64,000 nt of DNA from Saprospiraceae bacterium. GTDB lineage: Bacteria > Bacteroidota > Bacteroidia > Chitinophagales > Saprospiraceae. The DNA lies in the NCBI GenBank assembly GCA_021299835.1, contig JAJTER010000005.1, positions 1 through 64,000 of the forward strand. The letters are read 5' to 3'. The position numbers and the translations under genes are program-made. The notes beneath the pieces were generated by a model. That model worked only from the letters and a program-made list of their open reading frames with translations, was not told where the DNA came from and ran no database searches. Shown here in pieces: positions 9,164 to 18,605 of this stretch (positions within the stretch are counted from its first letter, which is position 1; the number at the start of each line of letters is the position of its first letter).

Positions 9164-10615
9164 ATGCTCTTTCTTTTTCCCTTTTTGTTTTCAATTTTAT
9201 CTATTTCTTTGACAGATATTCTCCCATTTTTCCCTGCCAAAAATACGGATAATCCCAATATTATACTCATTTATATGGATGATCTTGGATACGGTGATCT
9301 TTCATGTAATGGAGCATTGGGATATACTACGCCAGCCCTTGATAAATTAGCAGCTAAAGGTATGCGTTTTACTAATTTTTTAAGCGCTCAAGCTGTTTGC
9401 AGTGCCTCCCGTGCTGCGCTATTGACAGGATGTTACCCAAATAGGATGGGGGTTTCAGGAGCTTATTTCCCGGGTTCAAAAATTGGTCTCAGCCCTGAAG
9501 AAGTTACCATGGCAGAATTGTTAAAACAAAAGAATTATAGGACAGCTGCTGTTGGAAAATGGCATTTAGGCGATCATCCTTCCTTTATGCCTCTGAATCA
9601 AGGTTTTGATTCTTTTTTCGGGTTGCCATATTCCAATGATATGTGGCCTGTCCATTATGATGGTTCTCCCTCAACTGGCTGGAAAAAGTCAATACCAACG
9701 CTTCCATTAATCTTAAATAAAGATACTTTTGCTTTGATAAATACCTTGAAGGAACAAGGTGATTTAACAAAACAATACACTGAAAGAGCCATTTCTTTTG
9801 TGGAATCCAATAAAAAAGCTCCTTTTTTCCTTTATTTGGCTCACTCCATGCCTCACGTGCCTATCGCAGTATCCAACAGGTTCAAAAATTATACGGGGAA
9901 AGGTTTATTTGCCGATCTGATGGCCGAAATTGATTGGTCCGTAGATACCATTGTTAGTACCCTCGATAGGTTAGGGCTTTCAAAAAATACAATGATTATT
10001 TTTACCAGCGATAATGGTCCCTGGCTCAATTATGGTAATCATGCCGGAAGTGCCGGTGGATTCAGAGAGGGAAAGGGAACCACTTTCGAAGGTGGACACC
10101 GTGTGCCCGCAATTATTTGTTGGCCGTCGGTCATTCCCTCTGGTTCAATTTGTAATCAACTTACCTCTACGATAGATATTTTTCCAACCCTCGCCGAATT
10201 ATTAAATTTGCCCTTGCCAAAAGTTCAAATGGACGGCCTTTCGTTCTTACCTTTCTTAAAGGGAAAATTGAACCAGCCAATTAGGAGGGAATTTTTGTAT
10301 TATTATCGCAAAAATGCATTGGAAGCTGTCAGATATGATCACTGGAAACTGGTTTTTCAACATCCAGGAAGGACATACACTCAAAATTTACCCGGAAACG
10401 ATGGGTTTCCAAGCTCCACACCTGAAGATTTCCCTTTTCCCGTTGCACTCTATAACCTGAGTCGTGATCCCACTGAATTATATGATGTTCAGAACGCTCA
10501 TCCTGATATCATGGAAAAATTGACCCAACTCGCAAATAAAGCCAGGGCTGATCTGGGGGATGATCTTACCAGCGCTGCAGGTAGCGGACGACGACCTGTT
10601 GGCACAATACATTGA
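9164..10615 (+). CDS. Sulfatase (arylsulfatase family)
   Basis: ORF 9071..10615, probable start at 9164 before a signal peptide; NIILIYMDDLGYGDLSCNG and formylglycine motif CSASRAALLTG. Confidence 0.9.
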   Translation: MLFLFPFLFSILSISLTDILPFFPAKNTDNPNIILIYMDDLGYGDLSCNGALGYTTPALDKLAAKGMRFTNFLSAQAVCSASRAALLTGCYPNRMGVSGAYFPGSKIGLSPEEVTMAELLKQKNYRTAAVGKWHLGDHPSFMPLNQGFDSFFGLPYSNDMWPVHYDGSPSTGWKKSIPTLPLILNKDTFALINTLKEQGDLTKQYTERAISFVESNKKAPFFLYLAHSMPHVPIAVSNRFKNYTGKGLFADLMAEIDWSVDTIVSTLDRLGLSKNTMIIFTSDNGPWLNYGNHAGSAGGFREGKGTTFEGGHRVPAIICWPSVIPSGSICNQLTSTIDIFPTLAELLNLPLPKVQMDGLSFLPFLKGKLNQPIRREFLYYYRKNALEAVRYDHWKLVFQHPGRTYTQNLPGNDGFPSSTPEDFPFPVALYNLSRDPTELYDVQNAHPDIMEKLTQLANKARADLGDDLTSAAGSGRRPVGTIH

Positions 10616-10637
10616 AAACGGCCAGGTTTTTTAAAAA

Positions 10638-11174
10638 CTAAGTCTTGGGTAACTCTCCTAACCATTCGTTTGCAATTTCTTCATCGGAAAATTCAGGGAT
10701 GGCAGCATTGGGGTCAAATTTTTCCTGCGCTCCCGATTCCTCGATCTGTATTTCATCGAGTTGGGAAACTCTTCTTTGAATGTTTAGCGGAATCAGTGAT
10801 GGTGTGTTTTTAAGATATTCGTATGCCTCCATGCTCACATTGGCTTTGGCAACCAGCGTATGATGTCTTCGGGAATAAAAAGCAGCCTCCAGTTCAATTT
10901 TATTTTGATCGGCAAAAATAGCCCTTATTCCTATCACAATGGTATCTGGAAAGTTTACAGCTGTCTGATATACAATCGTTTGCTGTTTTACCCTGAAGCC
11001 AGGTTCTTCATCATTGTCTATGATGTCAAGTCCTAATCGAATGAAATATTCAACTCTGGCGACCTCAAACCAACTGAAAAAGCGCGTACTGTTTACCTGT
11101 TGAGATATATCCATGTCACTCCACTGTACTTTGATATCAACTTTTACAGCATACAGATTTAATTCTTCCAACAT
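10638..11174 (-). CDS. Acyl-CoA thioesterase (hotdog fold) family protein
   Basis: 'VQWSDMDISQQVNSTRFFSWFEVARVEYF' is a typical 4HBT thioesterase N-terminal motif. Confidence 0.8.
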   Translation of the reverse strand: MLEELNLYAVKVDIKVQWSDMDISQQVNSTRFFSWFEVARVEYFIRLGLDIIDNDEEPGFRVKQQTIVYQTAVNFPDTIVIGIRAIFADQNKIELEAAFYSRRHHTLVAKANVSMEAYEYLKNTPSLIPLNIQRRVSQLDEIQIEESGAQEKFDPNAAIPEFSDEEIANEWLGELPKT

Positions 11175-11239
11175 ACAAAAATTTATTGCATAAAAATCAA
11201 AGCTAAAAGATAAAAGTTTATTTTAACCAAAATAATTAC

Positions 11240-11247
11240 TATTTTTG
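11240..11247 (+). promoter_or_regulatory. Bacteroidota-type -7 element (TATTTTTG) upstream of parA
   Basis: Exact match to TAnnTTTG 45 bp before the parA ATG; -33 element not clear. Confidence 0.45.
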
Positions 11248-11292
11248 TAAAATTACTGCCAGATTCATCTGATACAATCATTCTAACTAATT

Positions 11293-12048
11293 ATGGGACT
11301 AATTATTTCGCTATTAAATCATAAAGGGGGTGTTGGAAAAACGACCAGCGCAATCAATATTGGTGCTGGTTTAGTTGAATTGGGTAAGCGAGTTTGTCTT
11401 TTAGATCTGGATCCGCAGGCTAACTTAACAATTTCTCTTGGTTTACCTAGATTCCCTAACACAATTTACGAGGCCTTAAGAGGGGAAAGCCCACTGGTTC
11501 CCTATCCAGCCAAAGATAATCTGGATGTAATTATCTCTACCCTCGATCTCTCCGGAGCCGAAATGGAACTGATAAATGAGGCTGGAAGAGAATATATTCT
11601 CAAAGAATTATTAGACCAAATTAAGGATAATTATGATTTTATTATCATCGATTGTCCCCCTTCCTTGGGTTTGCTTACGCTGAACTCACTGACAAGTTCC
11701 GATTATGTCCTCATTCCACTGCAAACCGAATTTCTGGCCATGCAGGGTCTCGCTAAAATAAAACAAGTTATTCAAAAGGTTCAACTCAGGTTAAATAAAG
11801 ATTTGCAAATTGCAGGGGTTTTAGCTACTATGTATGACCAAAGAAAAGTGCTAAACAGGGACGTAGTCGATACCATCAGGAAATATTTTGGAGAATTACT
11901 GTTTGAAACCCTAATAAGGGATAACGTAGCTCTCGCAGAAGCGCCCGCTCAGCGAAAAGACATTTTTGCTTACAGTCCATCTAGCCCGGGGTCAGAAGAT
12001 TATTTATCACTTTGTAAAGAATTACTCACCAGAACAGAAGGAGCCTGA
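11293..12048 (+). CDS. parA: ParA-family ATPase
   Basis: Deviant Walker A NHKGGVGKTTSAINIGAGL, LDLDPQANLTISLG, DFIIIDCPPSLGLLTLNSL. Confidence 0.95.
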   Translation: MGLIISLLNHKGGVGKTTSAINIGAGLVELGKRVCLLDLDPQANLTISLGLPRFPNTIYEALRGESPLVPYPAKDNLDVIISTLDLSGAEMELINEAGREYILKELLDQIKDNYDFIIIDCPPSLGLLTLNSLTSSDYVLIPLQTEFLAMQGLAKIKQVIQKVQLRLNKDLQIAGVLATMYDQRKVLNRDVVDTIRKYFGELLFETLIRDNVALAEAPAQRKDIFAYSPSSPGSEDYLSLCKELLTRTEGA

Positions 12049-12080
12049 AAAGGATTTCTGTTTTTTTGATTTAAAATGAA

Positions 12081-12617
12081 ATGAGTAAAAAAAGATTCAC
12101 ATCGGGTATGGAGGACCTCCTTCATGAAGCTAGTCAGACTAGCCCTGTTTTTCATGCTGGAAGTCCAATAAATCAGCAGCCCCTTCTTCCAATGGAAGGA
12201 AATATAAGACCTATAGAAGGGATTTCTCTGCTTGGGGAACAACCCTTAACTCCTCTCAGACGATCTCATGGTAAGAAGTTTAGTGATGATCTTCAAACGT
12301 TTCTTCAAGAGGCGTTCGATGATTCATTTGAAAAATATACCGACCCTAATTATATTCATGATGACACAAGCAATAAGAAACGAACTTTAAAACCCATGGC
12401 TGGTCTCGATGCTATCCTGAGAAGTACCGTTGATACTAAATCTATGAGGCTTGGTCCCGGTAATACCCGCAGATTAACCCTTGTTTTTGATGAGAGTAAG
12501 TTGAATAAACTCAAATCTATAGCCAGAATGGAGCGTTCTTACCTCAAAGATATTATCGATGAAATTGTCGAAGGTTTCATAAAGGAGTACGAAGTTAAAA
12601 AGGGCGTCCTGGAATAA
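12081..12617 (+). CDS. Hypothetical protein with C-terminal ribbon-helix-helix-like segment, next to parA
   Basis: TRRLTLVFDESKLNKLKSIARMERSYLKDIIDEIVEGFIKEY resembles RHH DNA-binding folds; N-terminal ~110 aa low-homology. Confidence 0.6.
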   Translation: MSKKRFTSGMEDLLHEASQTSPVFHAGSPINQQPLLPMEGNIRPIEGISLLGEQPLTPLRRSHGKKFSDDLQTFLQEAFDDSFEKYTDPNYIHDDTSNKKRTLKPMAGLDAILRSTVDTKSMRLGPGNTRRLTLVFDESKLNKLKSIARMERSYLKDIIDEIVEGFIKEYEVKKGVLE

Positions 12618-12679
12618 TTATTTCCTTCCCCCATCTAAACTATTTATTAATTTTTAGCCTTTTTAAGTATAAAATTAAT

Positions 12680-13102
12680 ATGTTGTACGCAAGGTTACTA
12701 CCAGTACTTTTACTTCTAATCCTTTCATGTAAAAATAATGATGTAGAGGTACTTCATAACGAAATTATGGACATTCATGATGAAGTTATGCCCAAAACAA
12801 GCGAAATTTCTTACCTCTATCTTGCATTTAGAAAAAAAGTGGCATCCGATGCAACGATTTCCACAGACCAGAAAATGGAGCTCCTCAAACAAGCAGAAGA
12901 TTTAGAGAAAGCTGAAGATGAAATGATGGTCTGGATGAATGATTATATTCCACCGCATATTATGAAGTCTTCAAAAAATAATAATCAAATAATAGATTAT
13001 CTCCAGGAACAGAAAAAAATAATATCCAATATCAAAGTGCATACCAACGCAAGCCTGGCTTTGGGTAAAAAATGGAAAGAGAAGCTCTCAGTAAATAATT
13101 AA
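12680..13102 (+). CDS. Small putative lipoprotein, function unknown
   Basis: Signal with lipobox-like LLILSCKNN; helical 'MDIHDEVMPKTSEISYLYLAFRKKV'. Confidence 0.65.
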   Translation: MLYARLLPVLLLLILSCKNNDVEVLHNEIMDIHDEVMPKTSEISYLYLAFRKKVASDATISTDQKMELLKQAEDLEKAEDEMMVWMNDYIPPHIMKSSKNNNQIIDYLQEQKKIISNIKVHTNASLALGKKWKEKLSVNN

Positions 13103-13105
13103 TAA

Positions 13106-13744
13106 ATGAATTTTACGAATATATTTTTGATGTTACTCTTCCTTCTATCCTTATCTCTCAGTTGTAATAAGGTCGAATCAGAGGTCCTTCCTATTTTAGG
13201 AAACAGAGAAACCTTAGAAGATGGTACCATAAAATATCATTCCATTCCCACCTTTTCATTTATCGACCAGGACAGTCTGCCTTTTACTGAAAAGTCTGTG
13301 GAGAATAAAATATATGTAGTAGATTTCTTTTTTATAAGCTGCCCAAGCATTTGTCCAATGGTTAGCCGACAAATGCTACGAGTCTATGAACAGTATTTGA
13401 AAGAAGATAAATTAATGTTCGTTTCTTTTTCTATTGATCCCAAGCGGGATACCGTGGAAAGATTAGCAAATTATGCAAGAAATCTTGGCGTAAATACCGA
13501 AAAATGGAAATTTGTAACGGGCAAAAAGGAAGCCATTTTTGATATTGCAAAAGATTATTTTAGTATCGCCATAGAGAATGAAGAGGCACCTGGTGGGTTC
13601 GACCATAGTGGGCGGCTCATATTGGTTGATGACAAAAATCATATTAGAAGTTTCTGCGACGGAACGGATCCCCTATCGGTAGATGGCTTCATTCAAGATA
13701 TTCAAAAATTATTAAAGGAAACAAAAGGAGAGGTAAAAAAGTAG
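13106..13744 (+). CDS. SCO1/SenC-family protein
   Basis: Copper motif FISCPSICPMVS, FSIDPKRDT, FDHSGRLILVD conserved His region. Confidence 0.9.
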   Translation: MNFTNIFLMLLFLLSLSLSCNKVESEVLPILGNRETLEDGTIKYHSIPTFSFIDQDSLPFTEKSVENKIYVVDFFFISCPSICPMVSRQMLRVYEQYLKEDKLMFVSFSIDPKRDTVERLANYARNLGVNTEKWKFVTGKKEAIFDIAKDYFSIAIENEEAPGGFDHSGRLILVDDKNHIRSFCDGTDPLSVDGFIQDIQKLLKETKGEVKK

Positions 13745-13781
13745 ATTCATTCTACGTTTTTTACCTCTCATTCTTATCTAT

Positions 13782-14624
13782 TTAGTTTTGGTTACCCAAA
13801 ATTAAAGGTAAACCGTCTTTGCCGCTGCCAATAATTATTATTTTAGAATTAGGGGAATTAGCCAGTTTTAAGGTAGCTTCAATACCTTTATCCTTTAATA
13901 TTTTGTCTGATAAACTCGCCGTAAGTATTTGGTTAGATTCAGCCTTCGCTTTAGCTTCAATTATTTTACGCTCAGATTCCTGCTTCTCCTGATCAAGGAT
14001 ATATTCAAATTTTAAGGATAATTGCTCAGCTTGTATTTTTTCCTCAATAGCCGTTCTAACCTTTTCAGGTAAACTGATTTCCCGGATCAATGCTGCTCGT
14101 AAAGTAACAAAGTTTTTACTAAGTGTTGATTCCAGGTCTTTTTGAATAAGCGTCTGTACTTCTTCTCGTCGGGTGGAATACAACTCCTCCGGAGTAAACC
14201 GGCCAATTATTTTTCGAACGGAACTCCTTACCTCCGGTCTGATTAAAGATTGGATGAAATCTTTGCCAAAAGTTTCGTGAAGTTCAGGGATTTTGTCAAA
14301 CGATGGGTGTGCTCTAACAGTTACGTCAACTCTAATATTTAACCCATTACTTGATAAAACATCCATCTGCTCCTCCAATTGTTGTTCTCTTACATTGTAA
14401 ATGTACATGGAATTCCATGGTGCATAGACATGAAAACCAGGACTGTAGATTTTTGTCTTTTCCAGTCCTCCCGAAAATCTTTTGAATAAAACACCTCGCT
14501 CACCTGCATCAATGGTGATGAACGTCGCATTTGAAAAAATGATGACTACAATAGCAATTAATAAGATAACCCCTAAGGTCCCAAGAAATTTGCCAGAGGG
14601 AAATCCCAAGTTTGGTTGGCTCAT
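13782..14624 (-). CDS. Prohibitin / SPFH-domain membrane protein
   Basis: ORF 13782..14693, likely start MSQPNLGFPSG at 14624; TM followed by ITIDAGERGVLFKRFSGGLEKTKIYSPGFHVYAPW. Confidence 0.9.
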   Translation of the reverse strand: MSQPNLGFPSGKFLGTLGVILLIAIVVIIFSNATFITIDAGERGVLFKRFSGGLEKTKIYSPGFHVYAPWNSMYIYNVREQQLEEQMDVLSSNGLNIRVDVTVRAHPSFDKIPELHETFGKDFIQSLIRPEVRSSVRKIIGRFTPEELYSTRREEVQTLIQKDLESTLSKNFVTLRAALIREISLPEKVRTAIEEKIQAEQLSLKFEYILDQEKQESERKIIEAKAKAESNQILTASLSDKILKDKGIEATLKLANSPNSKIIIIGSGKDGLPLILGNQN

Positions 14625-14758
14625 AATATTTCGTTTTTTGATTGTTAATGTATAAAGATAAGGGATATTTAGTTCAAAATGGATGACCTTCATTCAAAGG
14701 TCAATTGTTAATGATAAATTAATGACTCGCTCAAGTTTCGTTTTTATTTTTTTTAACC

Positions 14759-14766
14759 TATTTTTG
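14759..14766 (+). promoter_or_regulatory. Bacteroidota-type -7 element (TATTTTTG) upstream of the cytochrome c gene
   Basis: TAnnTTTG match 20 bp before ATG. Confidence 0.4.
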
Positions 14767-14785
14767 GAAACTAAAATCCAAACAC

Positions 14786-15112
14786 ATGAGAATTATTTTA
14801 ATTTTCGCTGCCTTGATTACCTCCATTCTTGTAATGGGTGCTAAAATTTCAGTCAGTGAACCAATGGCAAATACACCTTCAGCGGTGGACGGAAAAAAGA
14901 TTTATAAGCAGTATTGTGTTACCTGCCATGGTATTTATGGGGATATGGGCGCCAGTGGTGCCGCTAATCTTACTATTTCCAAACTTAAATTGAACGAAAG
15001 AATTGAAGTGATTACCAATGGCAGAAAGGCAATGGCCTCTTTTAAAGCTTTACTCGATAAAGAGAAAATTAAGGCTGTTGCTCAATATACAATGACACTC
15101 AAGCCTGAGTAA
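14786..15112 (+). CDS. Small c-type cytochrome
   Basis: Signal peptide then KQYCVTCHGIYGDMG haem-binding CxxCH. Confidence 0.9.
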   Translation: MRIILIFAALITSILVMGAKISVSEPMANTPSAVDGKKIYKQYCVTCHGIYGDMGASGAANLTISKLKLNERIEVITNGRKAMASFKALLDKEKIKAVAQYTMTLKPE

Positions 15113-15144
15113 TTTTCTTATAGCCTCATCATTAATTCCTCACA

Positions 15145-16176
15145 TTGGAAAATAAAAATAAACGGATTCTGATAACTGGCGGAACGGGTTTCCTCGGTTC
15201 TTATCTGTTAAGGTTTTTAATCCATCAAGGTTACACTAATATTCGGGCTATTAAAAGAAAAAATAGTTCCTTCGATTTGGTTCGCGATATAGCCGGCCAA
15301 ATCGATTGGGTAGAAGGGGAATTGACAGATTGGTTTTTTCTCTCCGATTGTTTTGAAGATATCGATTGGGTTTTTCATGTCGCCGCCCTCGTTTCATTCG
15401 ATACCAGAGATTATAAGGAAATGCAGTTGATCAATGTAAAGGTAACTGCTGACTTAGTAAACCTGTCACTTGATAATAACATTCAGAAATTTTGCTTCGT
15501 TAGTTCTATCGCCGCTTTGGGTAGGTCAAAAGTTGGGGAAACATTAGACGAAAACGCTGTTTGGAAACATAGTCCCTACAATTCCCGCTATGGTATGTCT
15601 AAATTCTTAGGCGAACAAGAAGTCTGGAGAGGTATGGCAGAGGGCTTGTCCGCAGTTATTGTAAATCCTGGTATGATCCTTGGCAGCGGTCGTTGGACGG
15701 AAGGCACTTCCCGCTTCTTTTCTCTCATTGATAGTGGATTTCCATTTATTCCCGATGGGGCAGCTACCTGGGTGGACGTAAGAGATGTGGTAAAGGCTAT
15801 GTACCATCTTATGTGTTCAGATGTCCAGTCTCAACGGTTCATTTTAGTAGCTGGCATTCAATCGTATAATGACTTTTTTACGACCGTCGCCGGTGCTTTG
15901 GAAAAAAAGATTAACTGGATTTCAATACCTTCCGGTATTCAATCGCTTATTCTTCCTTTCGCCTGGCTTATGGCCCGATTATCGGGAAAAAGACCATTTA
16001 TTACCAGAGAATCTTTGAGGCTTTCAAAAAATTCATTCTTCTACAAAACAGATAAATCATTGACCATTCCTGGGTTCAATAAGTATTTATCTGTTCATCA
16101 ATCTATCTTAGATACGGTAGGCGCTTATCAACAGCAGAAAAAAAATAACTTTTTCTGCCCATTAAATTTTCAATAA
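15145..16176 (+). CDS. NAD-dependent epimerase/dehydratase (extended SDR); TTG start
   Basis: RILITGGTGFLGSYLLRFL, YNSRYGMSKFLGE (YxxxK). Confidence 0.9.
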   Translation: MENKNKRILITGGTGFLGSYLLRFLIHQGYTNIRAIKRKNSSFDLVRDIAGQIDWVEGELTDWFFLSDCFEDIDWVFHVAALVSFDTRDYKEMQLINVKVTADLVNLSLDNNIQKFCFVSSIAALGRSKVGETLDENAVWKHSPYNSRYGMSKFLGEQEVWRGMAEGLSAVIVNPGMILGSGRWTEGTSRFFSLIDSGFPFIPDGAATWVDVRDVVKAMYHLMCSDVQSQRFILVAGIQSYNDFFTTVAGALEKKINWISIPSGIQSLILPFAWLMARLSGKRPFITRESLRLSKNSFFYKTDKSLTIPGFNKYLSVHQSILDTVGAYQQQKKNNFFCPLNFQ

Positions 16177-16286
16177 ACCAACCATTCCTATTTTTTATAT
16201 CTCTTTTTTATTGTATATTCGTTTTATGTTGATAGTAATACTTTTTCATACAGTTAGTAAGTTGATAAACTAGTGAGTGTAGTCAG

Positions 16287-16318
16287 GATGATCTCTTCTT
16301 TAGGGGTCATCTTTTTTT
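16287..16318 (+). terminator. Terminator-like hairpin downstream of the epimerase gene
   Basis: gatgatc...ggtcatc stem followed by ttttttt. Confidence 0.6.
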
Positions 16319-16410
16319 GTTTTTAATACCCTTATGTAATGGTAGTCACATTATTATTCAGTGCAATGGTCTAATATTGTATATCTTCTGCACTTGATCA
16401 ATGCATTTAT

Positions 16411-18147
16411 ATGTCTTTAAAAACATTTTTTCCCATTCTTGAATTATTGGAATCTTATTCAAAAGATGATTTTAAAAAAGATGTTTATGCTGGATTAATT
16501 GTCGGTATCATTCTTGTTCCTCAAGGGATGGCTTATGCTATGCTGGCCGGGCTGCCTCCCATTCATGGTTTATACGCAGTGACTATTCCCCTTCTCGTTT
16601 ATGCTATTTTAGGAACTTCCAGGCAATTAGCAGTAGGTCCAGTGGCTATGGATTCAATCCTTACAGCCTCAGCTATTCAGGCTTATGCCGTTTTAGGTTC
16701 CCACGCCTATGTGGAAACAGCTTTGACTCTAGCTCTACTTGTCGGAATCATTCAATTTTTAATGGGGGTTTTTAGAATGGGTTTCTTGGTTAACTTCCTG
16801 TCTCAACCTGTTATTAGCGGATTTACTTCTGCTGCTGCTTTGATCATAATGAGTTCGCAGTTAAATCATTTAACTGGTATTGATTTTACCCAAAAGGGAC
16901 ATTTTTTGGTTTCCTTTACGGAATGGTTTCATCGTTTCGGAGAGACCAATTTACCTACCTTCTTTTTGGCCATAGGTGGGGTGTTGTTGTTGATAGCTTT
17001 TAAGGAGTTTCAAATACCTATTCCTGGAGCCCTTGTTTTGTTGTTAGGGGGTATCCTTATTACAAAATGGGGAAACTTAGATGCACTGGGGGTTAAAATA
17101 TTGGGAAAAATTCCCGAAGGCTTGCCGGAACTTTATTTACCAAAATTGAATTGGATCTTGTTTCAGGACTTACTTCCTGCCAGTTTCGCCATTTCTTTGG
17201 TTGGATTTTTAGAAAGTTTTTCTATTGCTAAAACCATGCAAAGAATTCATAATAACTACAAACTGAGAGCTAATCAGGAGTTAATTGCATTGGGTACTGT
17301 AAATATGATGGCCGCTTTCGTTCGGGCATTTCCCATTACCGGCGGGTTCTCCCGCACCGCCGTAAATCATCAGGCAGGGGCAAAATCGGGTGTGGCGTCC
17401 ATCGTTTCTTCCCTATTTATCATTATTACCCTGCTCTTTTTGACACCGTATTTCTATTTTTTACCCAAGGCTATCTTAGCATCCATTATCCTTTTTGCTG
17501 TCTATACATTACTCGATGTTAAAGAACCTAAGTTTTTATGGAAAAGTAATCGACAAGATTTTTTTATGCTGCTGGCAACTTTTTTTAGTACTTTATTTTT
17601 TGGTATTATACTCGGTATTGGTATTGGCGTACTTTTATCGCTCTCCCTCATGATCTTCAGAGCTTCAAAACCTCATTTTGCTATTTTAGGCAGAGTGCCG
17701 GATTCTGATGTTTTTAGGAATGTCAATCGTTTCCAGGGATTGGAAATTATTCCTGAAATTTTAATCGTCCGCTTCGATGCCGATCTTTTCTTTGCTAATA
17801 TCTCTTTCTTCAGAGATAAATTAACAGATTGGATTCTTGAAAAAGGTCCAAAGCTTCAATGGCTTATTTTAAATATGGAAAGTGTAAATTACATTGATAG
17901 CACAGGATTGCAGCAGTTACTGGAACTGGTTAACGATTATAAAAAGAAAAATCTCTGTTTTTGCTTTACTTCAGTGAAAGGTCCCGTCAGAGATTTATTG
18001 ATAAAAGCCAACGTTGTTCCGGATATAGGTGAAAATCATTTCTTCCTTACCGTGACGGAAGCGCAAAATTATGCCCTGCAAAACTTGTCTGGCTTTGAAA
18101 TGAAAAACCCAAACACTTCATTAACTTTGCAGACTAATCATCCTTAA
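16411..18147 (+). CDS. SulP-family anion transporter with C-terminal STAS domain
   Basis: AGLIVGIILVPQGMAYAMLAGLPPIHGLYA and the STAS segment VNYIDSTGLQQLLEL. Confidence 0.95.
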   Translation: MSLKTFFPILELLESYSKDDFKKDVYAGLIVGIILVPQGMAYAMLAGLPPIHGLYAVTIPLLVYAILGTSRQLAVGPVAMDSILTASAIQAYAVLGSHAYVETALTLALLVGIIQFLMGVFRMGFLVNFLSQPVISGFTSAAALIIMSSQLNHLTGIDFTQKGHFLVSFTEWFHRFGETNLPTFFLAIGGVLLLIAFKEFQIPIPGALVLLLGGILITKWGNLDALGVKILGKIPEGLPELYLPKLNWILFQDLLPASFAISLVGFLESFSIAKTMQRIHNNYKLRANQELIALGTVNMMAAFVRAFPITGGFSRTAVNHQAGAKSGVASIVSSLFIIITLLFLTPYFYFLPKAILASIILFAVYTLLDVKEPKFLWKSNRQDFFMLLATFFSTLFFGIILGIGIGVLLSLSLMIFRASKPHFAILGRVPDSDVFRNVNRFQGLEIIPEILIVRFDADLFFANISFFRDKLTDWILEKGPKLQWLILNMESVNYIDSTGLQQLLELVNDYKKKNLCFCFTSVKGPVRDLLIKANVVPDIGENHFFLTVTEAQNYALQNLSGFEMKNPNTSLTLQTNHP

Positions 18148-18156
18148 TTTTTTTCA

Positions 18157-18426
18157 ATGTCTGTATCAAATTTTTTAAAAATGCCGGGTGTTTCCGTCGT
18201 CGATGTACGGGAGCCTTGGGAATTTAGTGAGGGTCACTTTCCGAATTCTTTAAATATTCCATTAGGTGAAGTTCCCTCCAGGTTAGATGAGCTTATGGCT
18301 ATGTCCAAACCGCTGATTTTAGTTTGTCGTTCAGGTAATAGAAGTGGTATGGCAACCACAATGCTTCAGAATAATGGAGCAACAGAAGTCTATAACGGAG
18401 GTTCCTGGGATTCCCTGGAGGCCTAA
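18157..18426 (+). CDS. Single-domain rhodanese-like protein
   Basis: VVDVREPWEFSEGHFPNSLNIPLGEV ... LVCRSGNRSGMA active-site Cys loop. Confidence 0.95.
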   Translation: MSVSNFLKMPGVSVVDVREPWEFSEGHFPNSLNIPLGEVPSRLDELMAMSKPLILVCRSGNRSGMATTMLQNNGATEVYNGGSWDSLEA

Positions 18427-18448
18427 TCGCTAAGCTAATATTCCACAA

Positions 18449-18488
18449 AAACAGGCCAGCATTTTTTTTGTTGGCCTGTTTTTGTTTT
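18449..18488 (+). terminator. Strong Rho-independent terminator
   Basis: aaacaggccagc-attttttt-gttggcctgttt stem (12 positions, one G-T) followed by a T-rich tail. Confidence 0.85.
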
Positions 18489-18521
18489 AAAATACATGCT
18501 TTACATATTCAAAAAAAATAT

Positions 18522-18529
18522 TATATTTG
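18522..18529 (+). promoter_or_regulatory. Bacteroidota-type -7 element (TATATTTG)
   Basis: TAnnTTTG match 77 bp before the giant ORF. Confidence 0.4.
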
Positions 18530-18605
18530 TAGTCTATTTTTAGTTTGTCCGTTTTTTACAATATGGAACAATATTTGAATTCTTACCGTTATTAAAGGTT
18601 AATGA

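Noticed and set aside
16227-16274. 15-codon ORF (MLIVILFHTVSKLIN) before a terminator hairpin upstream of SulP
   Set aside because: No amino-acid bias related to the downstream gene and no clear promoter; more simply the 3' region of the epimerase transcript
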